From: Helicostylum pulchrum | Taxonomy: Eukaryota > Mucoromycota > Mucoromycetes > Mucorales > Mucoraceae | DNA length: 64,000 bases | NCBI GenBank assembly: GCA_025677825.1 | Contig: JAIXMO010000013.1 | Location: 372,001 to 436,000, forward strand | Direction: 5' to 3' | Part shown: piece by piece, positions 23,816-34,559 of the stretch | Layout of the letters: each line of letters starts with the position of its first letter | Position numbering within the stretch: the stretch's first letter is position 1 | The notes under the pieces: model-generated | Told to the model about the DNA's origin: nothing | Database searches by the model: none | What the model saw: the letters and a program-made list of their open reading frames with translations, nothing else | Position numbers and translations under genes: made by a program

Positions 23816-24408
23816 TTCATGCTCTCAATATGCAAGACTTTTTAATTATAGTGCTTTTTTTACTAAACAAAACCCTAATAATATTAATATGTTAAAATAA
23901 ACCGTCTAAAAAATAACTCGATTTAAACTTTGTTACGATAACAGTAATACAGATGAGGGAATCGTTTTTTACAAAATATGACGTACATTTAATGAATATT
24001 TTAAAATTACTTTTTGGCAGTTATTTTTATACAGCGCATGTTCAACGCACATATATACGAGTGTTATTACAATATAATTGCATCCAACTGTCATGTATAT
24101 CTCGTTTAATCTACAATGACATCTCTTACACAGTTTCTAATATTGGAATAATATCTTTTTCAAATTTAATGGTAACATTATGTTTATATTTATGTCTTAA
24201 AAATTTAACTGTTTTATTTCCCATTCGAAATTCTTTTAGACTTTACTTTTCATTGCGATTCCTTTTTTTTTTTTTATACTAAAAGCTTTCATTAAACTTT
24301 ACTATTGAAATGGTTCTACTAATAAAACAAGAACTGATGCCCATTTTCACAAAACATTCAGCTACATGCACCACTTTCCCCAGAAAAATATAAAAATAAA
24401 TTGATGAT
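23816..24408. other. Intergenic region, nothing recognised
   Basis: About 590 bp of AT-rich sequence between the BAR/PH gene and the tRNA. A 109-codon open frame at 23953-24282 is composed almost entirely of codons expected from AT-rich DNA (Leu/Phe/Ile/Tyr/Ser) and has no motif, so I do not call it a gene. Confidence 0.5.
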
Positions 24409-24482
24409 TGCTCACTAACAGGGTCGAACTGTTGACCTTGGCGTTATTAGCACCACGCTCTAACCAACTGAGCTAAGCGAGC
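24409..24482 (-). tRNA. tRNA-Ile (anticodon AAT)
   Basis: The reverse complement folds as a 74-nt cloverleaf. The acceptor GCTCGCT pairs with AGTGAGC (one G-T), the D arm is GCTC/GAGC around AGTTGGTTA, and the anticodon stem is TGGTG/CGCCA (one T-G) with loop CTAATAA. The T arm is AACAG/CTGTT with TTCGACC, and the discriminator is A. Loop positions 34-36 read AAT, which becomes inosine-AU and reads isoleucine codons. There is no intron. B-box-like GGTTCGAnnCC is present as AGTTCGACCC. Confidence 0.93.
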
Positions 24483-25151
24483 AGATGATATCTTGATTCA
24501 AGATAGTACTTATTACCCAATTACCCAATTACAAAATTTAGTCAAACTTTATTTGTATCTGCTTTTGAGAGTTCAGGAACTAATAATAAGGGATATAAAA
24601 TACTTATATAGTATATTTGACGTCTCAGAAATTGTTTGGGCATGTTGAAACGTGCGAAAAGCGAAAAGAAAAAGGATGTCCTCTCCAGAAAAAAGATGCC
24701 CTCTCCGAATTATAGTAGTGTCTGTAGTAATAACAGTCTAAGATTAAAATAAAATACACCACAGTTTCCCGTATAAATTAACTTTGTCATGGTCAACTAA
24801 TTTTACATTAAATATGAAATTTTTAATCCTACATCATTATGAAAAAAAAAAATCGTCTAAAAAGGCTTGCAATACTGATGCATTTGAGCAGGTTTCAAAG
24901 AAGAAGAAAGTGATTTTTTTTTTGGTATTTTAATGTAAGAGTATGGATACCCAGGCTGATAACTAATATATTTAGAGGTATATAATATTTTAGAAAGAGA
25001 ATTATTGTAGATTAACGAAGATACTGATTATAAAAAATAGATTTTAATCTATCACTAAAGAGTAGAAGTTGGTATGAAAAAAAAAATAGTTCATTTAGCA
25101 TTTAAATGTAGTAAATAATCTAGCTTGTTTATTGGTATTTTAAATAATAAG
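24483..25151. other. Intergenic region, nothing recognised
   Basis: About 670 bp between the tRNA and the 3' end of the GH28 gene. A short tandem (tacccaattacccaattac) lies at 24514-24532, and a small direct repeat (aggatgtcctctccagaaaaaagatgccctctccg) at about 24672-24706. No ORF or RNA structure is seen. Confidence 0.5.
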
Positions 25152-26453
25152 TTATTTTCCTCCAACCCATTTACAGTGGGCCATCTTTTCAGAACCACGA
25201 AGGTTGGTACATATATTTCCAGGTGTAGTCTTCATTTCTTTAATCTTTACGTTTTTAATCTGGATGTTTTCACAAGGTGTATTCTTGGCACAGTTAATGT
25301 TAATAATAGGATAATCCTTGGAAGAAGAAGAGCTATATATATAGAATTGAAGTTAATGACACATAATAATAGGCCTTACATTTAAATTTTTACGTACCCG
25401 GTAATACCGCCGATATATATATTCTTGAATTTAATGGAAGTACCATCGTTTCCGAAACAAGCACTTTGATGACTGTCGTCACAATAGTAATGAGAAGTAA
25501 TACTAATAGGTCTAGGAACTCTGTTTAATTGAACATTTTGGAAACGGACACCATCCATTTCACCAGGTCTACCAGGACTAGCCTTAAGACTAAGACCATT
25601 TAAACAATCATTACAAACACTGTTAATAACCTTAATATTCTTGAAAGATTGGAATCTTCCATCAGTAGCAAGAGCACCAATAACCTATACATATACATAT
25701 TTGTTAATCCTGGTTTTCTTTTCATTATTTTTTATACAAGTTCTTATTTACCGAGAAACCATGACCGCCATTACATTGAACATTAGAGACAGTAATATTA
25801 GAAACACCGCCGTTAATTGCAGCACAATCGTCACCATTATGAATAACCGAATCACGGAAAATCAAATTATCAGACCAAGCACAGCCCCAAGCATCCGTAT
25901 TCATAGCGAAGTTCTTTGACTTGGAAACACTGTTCATGGTAACTTTTTCAACGACAACATTGTCACAACCAGTCATAGCCATATGGCCATTAGGAGCATC
26001 GAAAATACGGAAATTTCTGAATACAGAGTTTTTAGCAGTGATACGGAAGACGATAGGACCTTGGTTGTTCTTTTTATCCCACCATTGTTGACCAGTACCA
26101 ACAAAGGTACCTGCACCGTTACCTTCAAAATTGATGTTATCACCGAATAATTCAAAGAATGCACCTTTACCGTTGAATTGAGTATTATAGTTGGGTAAGA
26201 CAAAGTTGCCGTAGAATTGAACATTGACATTCTTCAAGTCTTTGATGGTAATCAAAGATTGAGGATAGAAGCTTTGACCGCGAGGGAAAACGACGGTACC
26301 ACCAGTTTTACAGTCATTGAAGGCTTGAATGATTGAAAGTGCATCGTCTCTGTTGCTTCTTGTAACCGTACAGACCTTATCGGCTTGAACCAAGTTGAAG
26401 GAGGAAATGAGAGATAGAGAAATGACAACAAATGAAGAGAAAATTTGAACCAT
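25152..26453 (-). CDS. Secreted glycoside hydrolase family 28 (polygalacturonase-like) pectinase
   Basis: Three exons on the minus strand: 26453-25752, 25684-25398 and 25332-25152; 389 residues. A signal peptide (about 1-24, ending NLVQA) targets it for secretion. The right-handed beta-helix of GH28 is evident. Catalytic motifs are NTDAW (NTD), NGDDCAAINGG (DD) and GGHGFSV (GHG), so the three acidic residues and the histidine of the active site are kept. The fourth GH28 motif, normally RIK, reads SLK here (NGLSLKASPGR): the substrate-binding arginine is replaced but the lysine is kept. Cysteines near the C-terminus (NCAKNTPC, NICTN, AHCKW) fit family disulfides. It probably acts on pectin-like galacturonan. 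The exo/endo mode and exact substrate cannot be told. Confidence 0.93.
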
Positions 26454-26510
26454 ATTGAGTTTTTTGTTGCTGTAATGATTTGAATAAAAAAAAGGGGGAA
26501 AAATGTGAAT

Positions 26511-26520
26511 CCTTTATATG
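26511..26520 (-). promoter_or_regulatory. TATA box of the GH28 gene
   Basis: On the minus strand catataaagg lies about 58 nt before the ATG at 26453, the same spacing seen for other TATA boxes in this window. Confidence 0.5.
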
Positions 26521-27484
26521 TGTTTATTTTTTTTTGAAGTACACTTTCAAACCAGTAGGACAAAGCAATAAATACAAGCTATCATATTCACAAAATTATC
26601 ACAGGCAGAAAGTAAAAAAAAAAAGATGCCCTACACATTTATTAAACAAATTAATAAATTGTTAAATTTAAACGAATAGGATTTTGTACATGCCAATTTT
26701 TTATAATTATGTGTTACGGTTTATACGTAACCGCGGATACATGAGTAAAATGCTACTGGATGAAAAGAATAAACAATACAACGATGTAGGCATACACGAA
26801 ATATAAAATTAGTTTATTTAAGATATCAAAGATAGCGCTATGATCAGAAACATGGCTAGTTCTCCTCCCTTTTAGAGCAGTAATTGCAGAACCAATGACT
26901 TTGGCACACACTTTTAAAACAATGAAAATAAAATATAGCATCATTTTTCATTTCTTTCTCGAGTTTCTTATAAAAAGAAACATTAATTAAAAGAATACAT
27001 TGGTAGTACAAAAATATAGAAAAAGTGTAGAATAGGTCCAGAATTTTGGTTACTCAAAACTGCTTAACTATAAAAATGATTTATCCGAAACCGAGAATAT
27101 ATTGGTTATTGCGTAAAAATAAACGCCTCTCTCTAGTATTCATTACGGATCATCTCAAAGAACCATTGATATACGTAATCATAATCCGTATGAATTAAAA
27201 GTAACCTCCCGTTACTGAATTTCTTGTTTGTTTTTCTCATTTTTGTATGGATTAAAATCCTATAACGCTATACGATCGTCTTTGAATTTTTAATCTACTC
27301 GTTTGCTGTTATTGTTTCATATGTAATACCTGAAAGTTCATTTTTCTCCTAGTTTTTAGGCCTAGTTGTAGTTAAATTTATGTTTTGCTTTACAAAAAAG
27401 AATAACACTTTTATTACATAAATCATGCAAGTATTTTTTATCCACTAGATATAATTAAAGCTTTTACAATACAAGTTTTTACTA
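26521..27484. other. Intergenic region with one weak small ORF
   Basis: About 960 bp between the GH28 promoter and the cytidylyltransferase 3' end. The only candidate is a 63-codon minus-strand frame at 26753-26944, described separately. The rest is AT-rich with no motif. Confidence 0.5.
26753..26944 (-). CDS. Possible small two-helix membrane protein (weak)
   Basis: An ATG-started frame of 63 codons has an N-terminal hydrophobic stretch (MLYFIFIVLKV), a polar middle containing KGRRTSHVSDHS and a C-terminal hydrophobic stretch (LYFVYAYIVVLFILFIQ). The hydrophobic-polar-hydrophobic pattern and basic middle are compatible with a tiny membrane protein. AT-rich DNA readily produces such frames, and I recognise no family. 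Kept only as a candidate. Confidence 0.22.
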   Translation of the reverse strand: MMLYFIFIVLKVCAKVIGSAITALKGRRTSHVSDHSAIFDILNKLILYFVYAYIVVLFILFIQ

Positions 27485-28852
27485 TTACAAAGTTTCCTCA
27501 CAAGAATCATATTTCTTGTGCTGATCATCATCATCCTCTTCTTCTTCCTCTTCCTCTTCTTCATCTTCTTCTTCAGATTGAACTCTGCTGCTAGCACGAC
27601 TGCTATCTACGCTATCAGACATTAATCTATTACGATTACGGTACTTCCAAATTTTATCTACAACATCCTCAGCACCAAAGACGCCACTAAAGCCTCTAAT
27701 GAATTCATGACTTTTGTCTTCCCAAAGTAACATTGAATCATTTAAAGCAGTTTTAATTGTTCTTCTTAAATCCTGGATAGATTTTTTTGTTTTGATTTTT
27801 CTTTCCTTCAAGAAGGAAATATTGAGTTCTTTAGCAGTAACGCCTCTTTCCAAATTTCTTCTTAAATAAGCGTCGTAATCTCGAACAATTCTTGTGATTA
27901 AGTCTGAGGTAGATATACCATCGGTACGTTCAGTTGGGAAAAATCTGCCTTGGTCTTTAACAAAGGCGTATACGTCCCCTGATTCTTTACTCTGATAAGG
28001 TTCGGCATCATGAGCAACGTAGTCAATGTTGTGGCTATCAAGGAATTCTTGATCTACAAACCAAGGCGCATCTTGTACAACTTCATCTACCCATTTGCAG
28101 TGTCGTACAGCTTCGTATCTTTCAAGATCTGTCATAACGGTTTTACCTTTACGTTTGTGAGTTTCAATATCACTAGAAACTAAAACAGTATATCTTATTA
28201 AAAAGTTTCTCTCTTTTTTTTGGTTTGTTGTTTTTCTTACCACCGACTAATAAATACACGTTGGGGAATGCTTTTTTGGCTTGTTCAAGTGCTTTAGCGT
28301 GACCAAAATGAAATAAATCATAAATACCTAAAAGAGGTGTGTGTGTTTAGGAGGTTTGTCAATAAATATGTAATATTCAAGTTACCATCACAATAAATAC
28401 GAACAGGTCTTCCAACGGGAGGCTAAAATTGTTTAATTTTTTAAATCAGTATACAAGGGTACTCAAAAGTATCAAGGTGAAAAAAAAAAACTTACGGGAT
28501 TAATCTTAAAACCATAATGTTTTTCAATACCTTCAGGTAAAGCAACAACATCATATTCTTCTTCACTTGTCGATAAAGTGGGACCGGTACGACGTTGTCT
28601 CTTGGTGGCGGTTGTTGTTAAGTCGATGGAAGTAGAAATAGGAAGGGATGCGTCTGTGTTATCCTCATCTATTGAAGATGTAGTTAAGTAAAAACATGTA
28701 TTTTAATTTTACAGTGTACTGAAATTTTTACCAGATGCATCACGAGAGGTAGGTTGGTCGACAGGGCCATCTAATATAGATTCTTCTTCTTCTACGACTC
28801 TCTTTCTTTTAGATAGTTTACGGCTGTTGGTAGGAATAGCAAAAGAACTCAT
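27485..28852 (-). CDS. PCT1: Choline-phosphate cytidylyltransferase
   Basis: Five exons on the minus strand: 28852-28732, 28668-28496, 28422-28386, 28327-28241 and 28179-27485; 370 residues. The nucleotidyltransferase core is complete. [20 protein letters not shown] gives the HxGH motif, and [35 protein letters not shown] and the [15 protein letters not shown] signature (R/ISTS) follow. The N-terminus is basic ([11 protein letters not shown]), a likely nuclear signal. The helical region after the core ([20 protein letters not shown]) corresponds to the membrane-sensing segment, and the tail is acidic. The enzyme makes CDP-choline from CTP and phosphocholine, the rate-limiting step of the Kennedy pathway to phosphatidylcholine. 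THKxKGKTVM with RHCKWVDEV favours the choline over the ethanolamine enzyme. Confidence 0.94.
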
Positions 28853-28980
28853 TTTTTTTTTTAAAAAAAAAGGGTGTATAAAAAAAAAAAAGAATCCCTT
28901 TGATACTTTTAAAAGAACAATTAAATAGGGCGTACAAAATTATTTATTTTTTTACGCTGGTATTGAAAGTTTTTTATTAT

Positions 28981-29442
28981 TTACTTGTCTTGTAACATTG
29001 GTTTTATTTGATCTCTTTTAGTTTGCATAATAGCAATTTCTTTTAAAAATGGGTTATCTTTTGGTAAAGTATTTTCTAAATGATTATGAAGTTCACCGAT
29101 ATAATCAATAGCGGCTTGAAGTACACTTAGTTTATGGATAGGCTGCTGCACTGAGGTAGGAAAGTGTGCATTACATGATGGTATCAACCCTTTTAATCGG
29201 TCGATTTTATCATTCATTTTCTCTCTTCTTCTTTTTTCAATTGCGCTGTGTGATGATCTACGTGCTGTCTCTCTGCGTTCGGCTTTTGTGGATAATGTAG
29301 GTGGCGTAGGCGGTAATTGTGCGTGCGTTTGATGCCATGGTTGTTGTCCTGTTACTGCAGAGGGCGCTATATAGTAATGGACGATAGGTGGAGGTAACTG
29401 AATTGGTGGTAATGATTCTATTTTATTTCGCTTTTCACCCAT
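28981..29442 (-). CDS. Small basic helix-loop-helix transcription factor
   Basis: Single-exon protein of 153 residues. Residues about 55-125 form a bHLH domain: basic region ARRSSHSAIEKRRREKMNDK, helix 1 IDRLKGLIP, a loop of moderate length, then helix 2 KLSVLQAAIDYIGELHNHLE. The H-x3-E-x3-R pattern (H, E and R of SHSAIEKRRR) is the E-box CANNTG-contacting set, so it should bind DNA as a dimer. The N-terminus is Pro-rich. It lacks a long activation domain and could heterodimerise. Target genes are unknown. Confidence 0.85.
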   Translation of the reverse strand: MGEKRNKIESLPPIQLPPPIVHYYIAPSAVTGQQPWHQTHAQLPPTPPTLSTKAERRETARRSSHSAIEKRRREKMNDKIDRLKGLIPSCNAHFPTSVQQPIHKLSVLQAAIDYIGELHNHLENTLPKDNPFLKEIAIMQTKRDQIKPMLQDK

Positions 29443-29779
29443 TTTATATATATATATGTGTGTGTATTGTTGGATCCAGGAAAAAAAAAAAAAAAGAAAA
29501 AAGAGAAGATAACGAAAATGTACATAGGGGCATTAAAATAAAAATGCATATTTACGGTTTATCAAATTAGGCATGACTAGATACTTTACGCTAATTGGAT
29601 GCATTTGAAGTTGTGTACATGTGATGTAACTTGAACCTATATCAAGTACGTGGACGTGGAGAATAAAATGATTTGAGGTGTAAAAAATAATCATTTTTGT
29701 TGGGGAGACAAATCGCAAATAAAAAAACAGGATTTATCCTTTCTAATTTACTTTATTTTAAATCGTCAATTAGTGTAAA
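29443..29779. other. Intergenic spacer
   Basis: About 340 bp between the bHLH start and the 3' end of the AIF-like gene. It holds an A-rich run and a TATA/TG microsatellite-like stretch (tatatatatatgtgtgtgta) just upstream of the bHLH gene. Nothing else is recognised. Confidence 0.5.
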
Positions 29780-32257
29780 TTAATGGTCCTTAGAATAAAG
29801 CTCGAACCTATAAGTAATGATGTGTTAGTATTACATTTACTACATAAGCCAATAATAAAAAAAACACTTACTTTTTCAATAAACCATCAATCTTGTCAGA
29901 AGAATAACCACCGTTGATAATATCTCTAGCTTCTTGAACCTTACCAAAAACGTTGAATAATACAAGACCAACAATCTTTTGATCGCGAACGTAAAAGACG
30001 AGACCCTTACCAAACTAAAAAAGGAAACTTATTAGTTTTCTCCCCCCAATTTATGCAACTTGTAAACAAACCTTTTCATCTTGGAAAGGATTCTTTGCCT
30101 TGACAGCTTCAGTAACTGAAGGTGCAGGTACAGCTTCTTCTCCTCCAAGGGCAACACGAGGGCTATCAGCTTCTGATGCAGCAGCGGCAGCGGGGGTATC
30201 GTTAGCAGTAGCCTTAGCCCAGACACTAACGGTTGATAATTGAGAGTCAATAAGACCAACAGCCTCATAACCTATAAAATACGGATGAGTTTACATGAGT
30301 AATAAATTAATTTGTTAAAATCAATTTTTTTTTACCAATCTCAGGTCCAAGATCAGACCAGAACATAGATTGATGGTTATAAGCACGAGATGCACCTGCC
30401 ATATTCTCACCAGCATGTCTACCACTCAAAACAGCACTATAAATGGTTTCAATTACTGTCATTGTTTATACCACAACAAAAAAAGAAAGACTTACTGATC
30501 GTGATGTTCAATACGACGACGACCTAATTGAACGTCATGGAAAGAAACCATATCACCAGCAGCATAAACATCAGTACGTGCTTCAAGTTCAGCATTAACA
30601 ACAACGCCAGATCTCTTTTCATCGATTTCTAAACCGGCTTCCTTGGCTAAATCAATACGAGGTTCAATACCGATAGCAACAATAACATGATCAACAGATA
30701 ATGTTTCATCGTTTCCTAAATGAATGACGGCCTTTCCTGTTTCCTTATCGGTAGAGACAGATTTAACAGTGCTCTTGTCCTTGACATCGACACCGATCTT
30801 ACGAACACGGCTGGTAGTCCATTTGGTCAAGTAACCGGGGAAAACGTTTGCCATATTACCCTCTAATTTGTATGTATATTTTAGTATCACATTCATATAT
30901 ATATTTTGTTGTCTATTCTTTTTTTTACCTTCGGGGAAGATTTGAGTGACCTTCAAGTTCTCCTTACCAGCTACATACCAAAAAAATAAATAAATAAAAA
31001 AAAAATTGAATAACTAGTTCTATCAATGACTATATTAAAAACTTACATCTGTGAGCAAGAGCAACAGCAAGTTCAGAACCAAGGAACCCACCGCCAACAA
31101 CAGCAATATGAGCACCATCCTTGGCGATCTTATCCAACTTTTGGAAATCTTTAATGTTACGGAAAGTAGTAACGTTGCTGTCTTCAGTTTGAGAAGGTAA
31201 TTTCTTTGGTGTACCACCAGTTGCCAATAATACCTACACATAAAATAGTAAATAACCGATAAAAAAAAAAAAGTTGGTGTTATAATGTACCTTGTTGTAA
31301 TAGATGACACTACCATCGTTCAAAGTAACGGTATGGTCTTCAACGTTCAATTTGGAAACTGACTTGTTGAGTAATAACTTAATCTTTTCGGTTTCGAGAT
31401 CAGATCCAGAGGCATCCTTGATAACTTCGTACTTGGAAATATCTTGATAGACGGTACTAGAAGAAAAAAAAAATTAGATCCCTATACTTTGATACAAACT
31501 GCTTAATGAAAAAAGAAAAGTTCTTCTATGCACTTACTTGCGCTCTGATCCAGACCACTACACAGAAAAAAAAAATATTAGTTTTACTTTGTGTAAATAT
31601 TTATGTTATAACTTACATCTTTAAAGACTAAAGTTTCAGCTACATTAGGGTCTTCAGAGAACCAAAGTTCCTTAGACAAAGGAGGTCTGCAAATAAATTA
31701 TACAGGTTAATCACGTAAAAAATATATATAATTTTGCATAATTTTTTGACAGTTTGTAATTATTTTTTTTACCTCATGTAAGGTGAATAGCTTTCCTCTC
31801 CAATAATGATAACCTACAATCGAGTTAGCTTTTTTTGTTGACTTTTGGGTAAAAACACTCTATTTACATTGGCTTGAGGATCCTTTTCCTTGATAGCTTG
31901 AGCCGCGGCAAAAGAAGCAGTTCCTGCACCAACAAGAACATAAGGCTTTTGAACCTTTTTGACAACAGGTACAGCTACTTCAACAGGTTCTTCTGTCTTA
32001 TTTTCTTGTTCAACATGTTGTTCAATAGCAGCCTTCTTCTTGGAAGGAGGAGGAGAGGTCAACTTGAATAAAATAGGACCGAAAACAAGAAGAGAACCAA
32101 TAGCCCAAGGTACGTTACTACCTTCTTTAGGTGCTTCGTGAGAAGTAGAGTACAAACGAGCGGTAGGTTTGTTCGAAACTACTCGTGACTTTAATGCCGA
32201 GATTCCTCTCTTTTGAAGGAAACGTGCAGAATGAGTGGTAGTCTTCAAAATATTCAT
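29780..32257 (-). CDS. Apoptosis-inducing-factor-like mitochondrial flavoprotein
   Basis: Twelve exons on the minus strand, from 32257-31868 through 29807-29780, all phase-consistent; 584 residues. The N-terminus is an arginine-rich mitochondrial presequence, followed by a membrane anchor ([18 protein letters not shown]), as in mammalian AIFM1. The FAD-binding Rossmann motif is [16 protein letters not shown] (about 107-122), followed by [10 protein letters not shown], also typical of AIF. The NADH-binding fold is [19 protein letters not shown]. The second FAD motif is [12 protein letters not shown], and the AIF-specific C-terminal region includes [12 protein letters not shown] and [20 protein letters not shown] proteins act as NADH-dependent redox proteins in the intermembrane space supporting respiratory complex biogenesis; a death function is a family property not demonstrable here. 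Exon 8 is the longest internal exon (30862-30496). Confidence 0.94.
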
Positions 32258-33185
32258 TTTTTTTTGGGAGCAAAGGAAAAAAAGACAAGGCTCTTTCAAT
32301 TTTTTTTTTTTTTCTTTAGAAGCACAGATGTGACGTCGTAAGGAAGGCCTTCTTACTGGTTAATAAATTCTGGTTCCTGGAAAAGAGTTTTGAATAGGTC
32401 GAAACACAGCTTTTCAATTCTTGGAAAAATGGTACAAATAGTAATTTAGGGTTACATTATTATTATATATACTAATGGATAACGTGTACAGAGGAGGTCA
32501 ATCAAATTTGGCAGATCATTTGTTGACCCCTCTCTCCAAGCCTAGGGCTGGAAAAAGGTAATTTAGCCTATCATAAAGCTTGAATAAACGACGAGCATCT
32601 AAGAACCAAGATTTATTTACATATTATCAGTGCTATAAGGTGAAGACATGTACTGATACCAATTTGCTTTTTTGTTACACGCTTGCATGAAACAAGTGCA
32701 CGTAAAAATGGCGAAATAGATCACATGAATAAAAGTGACTATTTTATAAATCACTTTTTCTTCCTCTTTATCTTTATTACAATGCATACCACCATCAGTA
32801 AGTTTTTTATTATATGTGTACTTTTTAATAGAGTTCATGACATATATTCATTATGCTGCCTTTTTTTTTAGAGCTGAAAAAAAGTAAATTTAGCCTTGTG
32901 CTAGATTATGCCCAACAGTTGCTTTAGGAAGAACCGCGTCCTTTTGTACGGAAATAAAGAAAATAAAAATGTTTATGATAAAGGTACGTGTACCCCCAAA
33001 AATTCCACAGATTTGCTTTTTATCTCATTCTAATCCACGTATTTTTTTTCTAAATCTAGAAGCCAAACCGTATGTGCACAATAGTAGTGTCAAGTCTTGT
33101 TGGTCCAAAATGAGAGCATACTTTTTTTTTGCCAAAAAAAAATCTCTTTGTCAAAATGGTTTTTGGCTTTCTTTAGACTTTACAC
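32258..33185. other. Intergenic/accessory DNA with dispersed repeat blocks
   Basis: Region upstream of the AIF-like gene. It contains a candidate hydrophobic exon at 32724-32792 and blocks that recur at 53.2-53.4 kb (caact/gcggttgcttta.gaa and ccttttgtacgga.ataaa), described separately. No intact ORF. Confidence 0.5.
32724..32792 (+). other. Recurrent hydrophobic first exon, copy 1
   Basis: ATG following tagatcac starts a short frame, MNKSDYFINHFFFLFIFITM, rich in Phe/Ile like a signal peptide. It ends at a GTAAGTTTTTT donor with a matching acceptor (ctgccttttttttttag) about 85 nt on. Related exon/intron units occur at 34321, 50511 and about 52450. Confidence 0.4.
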
Positions 33186-34315
33186 CATGGAATCGAGCTA
33201 CTATTTCTTTGATTCTATTGGATTGTCTCAAGTGGAAAGTCAAGTCAAATTATGCACTTTTAAACGCGAAAACATTTGCAATCACCTTTAGTCAAAAAAG
33301 TGACGTAGGTCACGATTTCTAATCTTGTACTGAACTTTCATCCAACAATAATCTACCTCTCGCAACAGCAACCTTGTATTTTCAAGGATCGTTGTGAGTG
33401 CACCGGACATAGTAAAAAGTACTATACTCCACCAAACCTCAATCGGCTTTAAAAATCACAATGATATTAGCGTCGCAATTTTCGATGAAGTATTTTCGAA
33501 GAATACGTACTGTGCTTTGATTTCAATTACGATTAACTGCGATTTGAACATTAGTATAATTAAAAAGGTCTGTAAACTTTGTGCAAAGAGAAATATCGAT
33601 TTATACTATACGGGACCACGGACGTTCGAAGATTTGTTCTCAAAGTACAAAGAGACTTACAAAATTCAGTACAAAATTTATGCTTCTAAGATAGAAAAGT
33701 CTTCAGAGATCACCGAAAAAGCATTATGCAAAAGAAAAAGCGACACTATCACGTTAAAAGCTCCAGTCGATAGGTCCAAAAGATTGAAGTTTTTATTGGA
33801 CAAAGCTTCAGAACTAGTGGCTGGGTACTCTTGTACACCAAAGACAATCGATAATCTAATCCCTAATAGTATAAAAAATTACAGTAATGACTATGCTTTT
33901 TTTTTTCGACAATATTGTTACATCTAATATTAACGTGTCTTTCTTAACGATGACTGACAGGGATCTGAACGAAATCATTTCAAGTACAGCAAACCTTTTC
34001 ATTGACTCTGTTGTAGATTTTGAAATTTTTAAAATTTACGTAACAAGCGCTGATGTTTTTTTACGCAACCATTTGTCTATTGATGATCGTGCTTATTTTC
34101 AAAACACTGATAATATGCCTCTTTCACCTGAAGCAGTTATTAGAGAGAATTCGTATCTTGGATTAACAACATATTACGAACTCTCAGTTCATTGGGGCTC
34201 TATGGAAATATTACTGACAGGCGGCTTTTATGTTGCTGGTTCTTCGTGTAAACTCTTGCTTGGCTCTTCGATAAGATTCTGGAAGCATGGCGAGCTCACA
34301 TCACGCAATATATAG
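33097..34315 (+). pseudogene. Decayed gene of an unrecognised lineage-specific family
   Basis: A possible start at 33186 (MESSYYFFDSIGLSQVESQV) is followed by stops near 33290-33385. A 177-codon frame then begins at about 33394 (containing TISITI-type strands, LYYTGPRTFEDLFSKYKETY, and LKAPVDRSKRLKFLLDKASE). At a T10 run (33898-33907) the frame shifts by one and continues as DNIVTSNINVSFLTMTDRDL...EIISSTANLFIDSVVDF, ending SSIRFWKHGELTSRNI at 34315. Base usage is less AT-biased than in the flanks, so it was coding. The last ~25 residues reappear, with an internal stop, at about 51035-51110. No domain recognised. Confidence 0.5.
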
Positions 34316-34320
34316 ATCAC

Positions 34321-34530
34321 ATGAGCAAAATTTATCATTGGAATTTTTTTTTTTTTTATCTTTTTATTGCTGTATGTGCTAGTAAGTATTTTTTTTTTAA
34401 CATTGCATCTTTTCAAGGAGCTTATAATTTAAATTATTCTGCTTTTCTTTTAGCCTTTTTGTTTTCTTTACGATATTACATTCGGGTGGACCGCATTTGA
34501 GCAAGAAGCGCTCTTATGCATGACGGTTGC
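34321..34530 (+). other. Recurrent hydrophobic first exon, copy 2, with following exon fragment
   Basis: ATG directly after atagatcac encodes MSKIYHWNFFFFYLFIAVCA, then a GTAAGTATTTTTTTTT donor and an acceptor (ctgcttttcttttag) at about 34453. The following exon-like segment reads FCFLYDITFGWTAFEQEALL. The intron is more similar between copies than the exon. It looks like the 5' end of another member of the accessory family. Confidence 0.4.
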
Positions 34531-34559
34531 TTTGAACAGTATCGGTTTGTACCAACATA

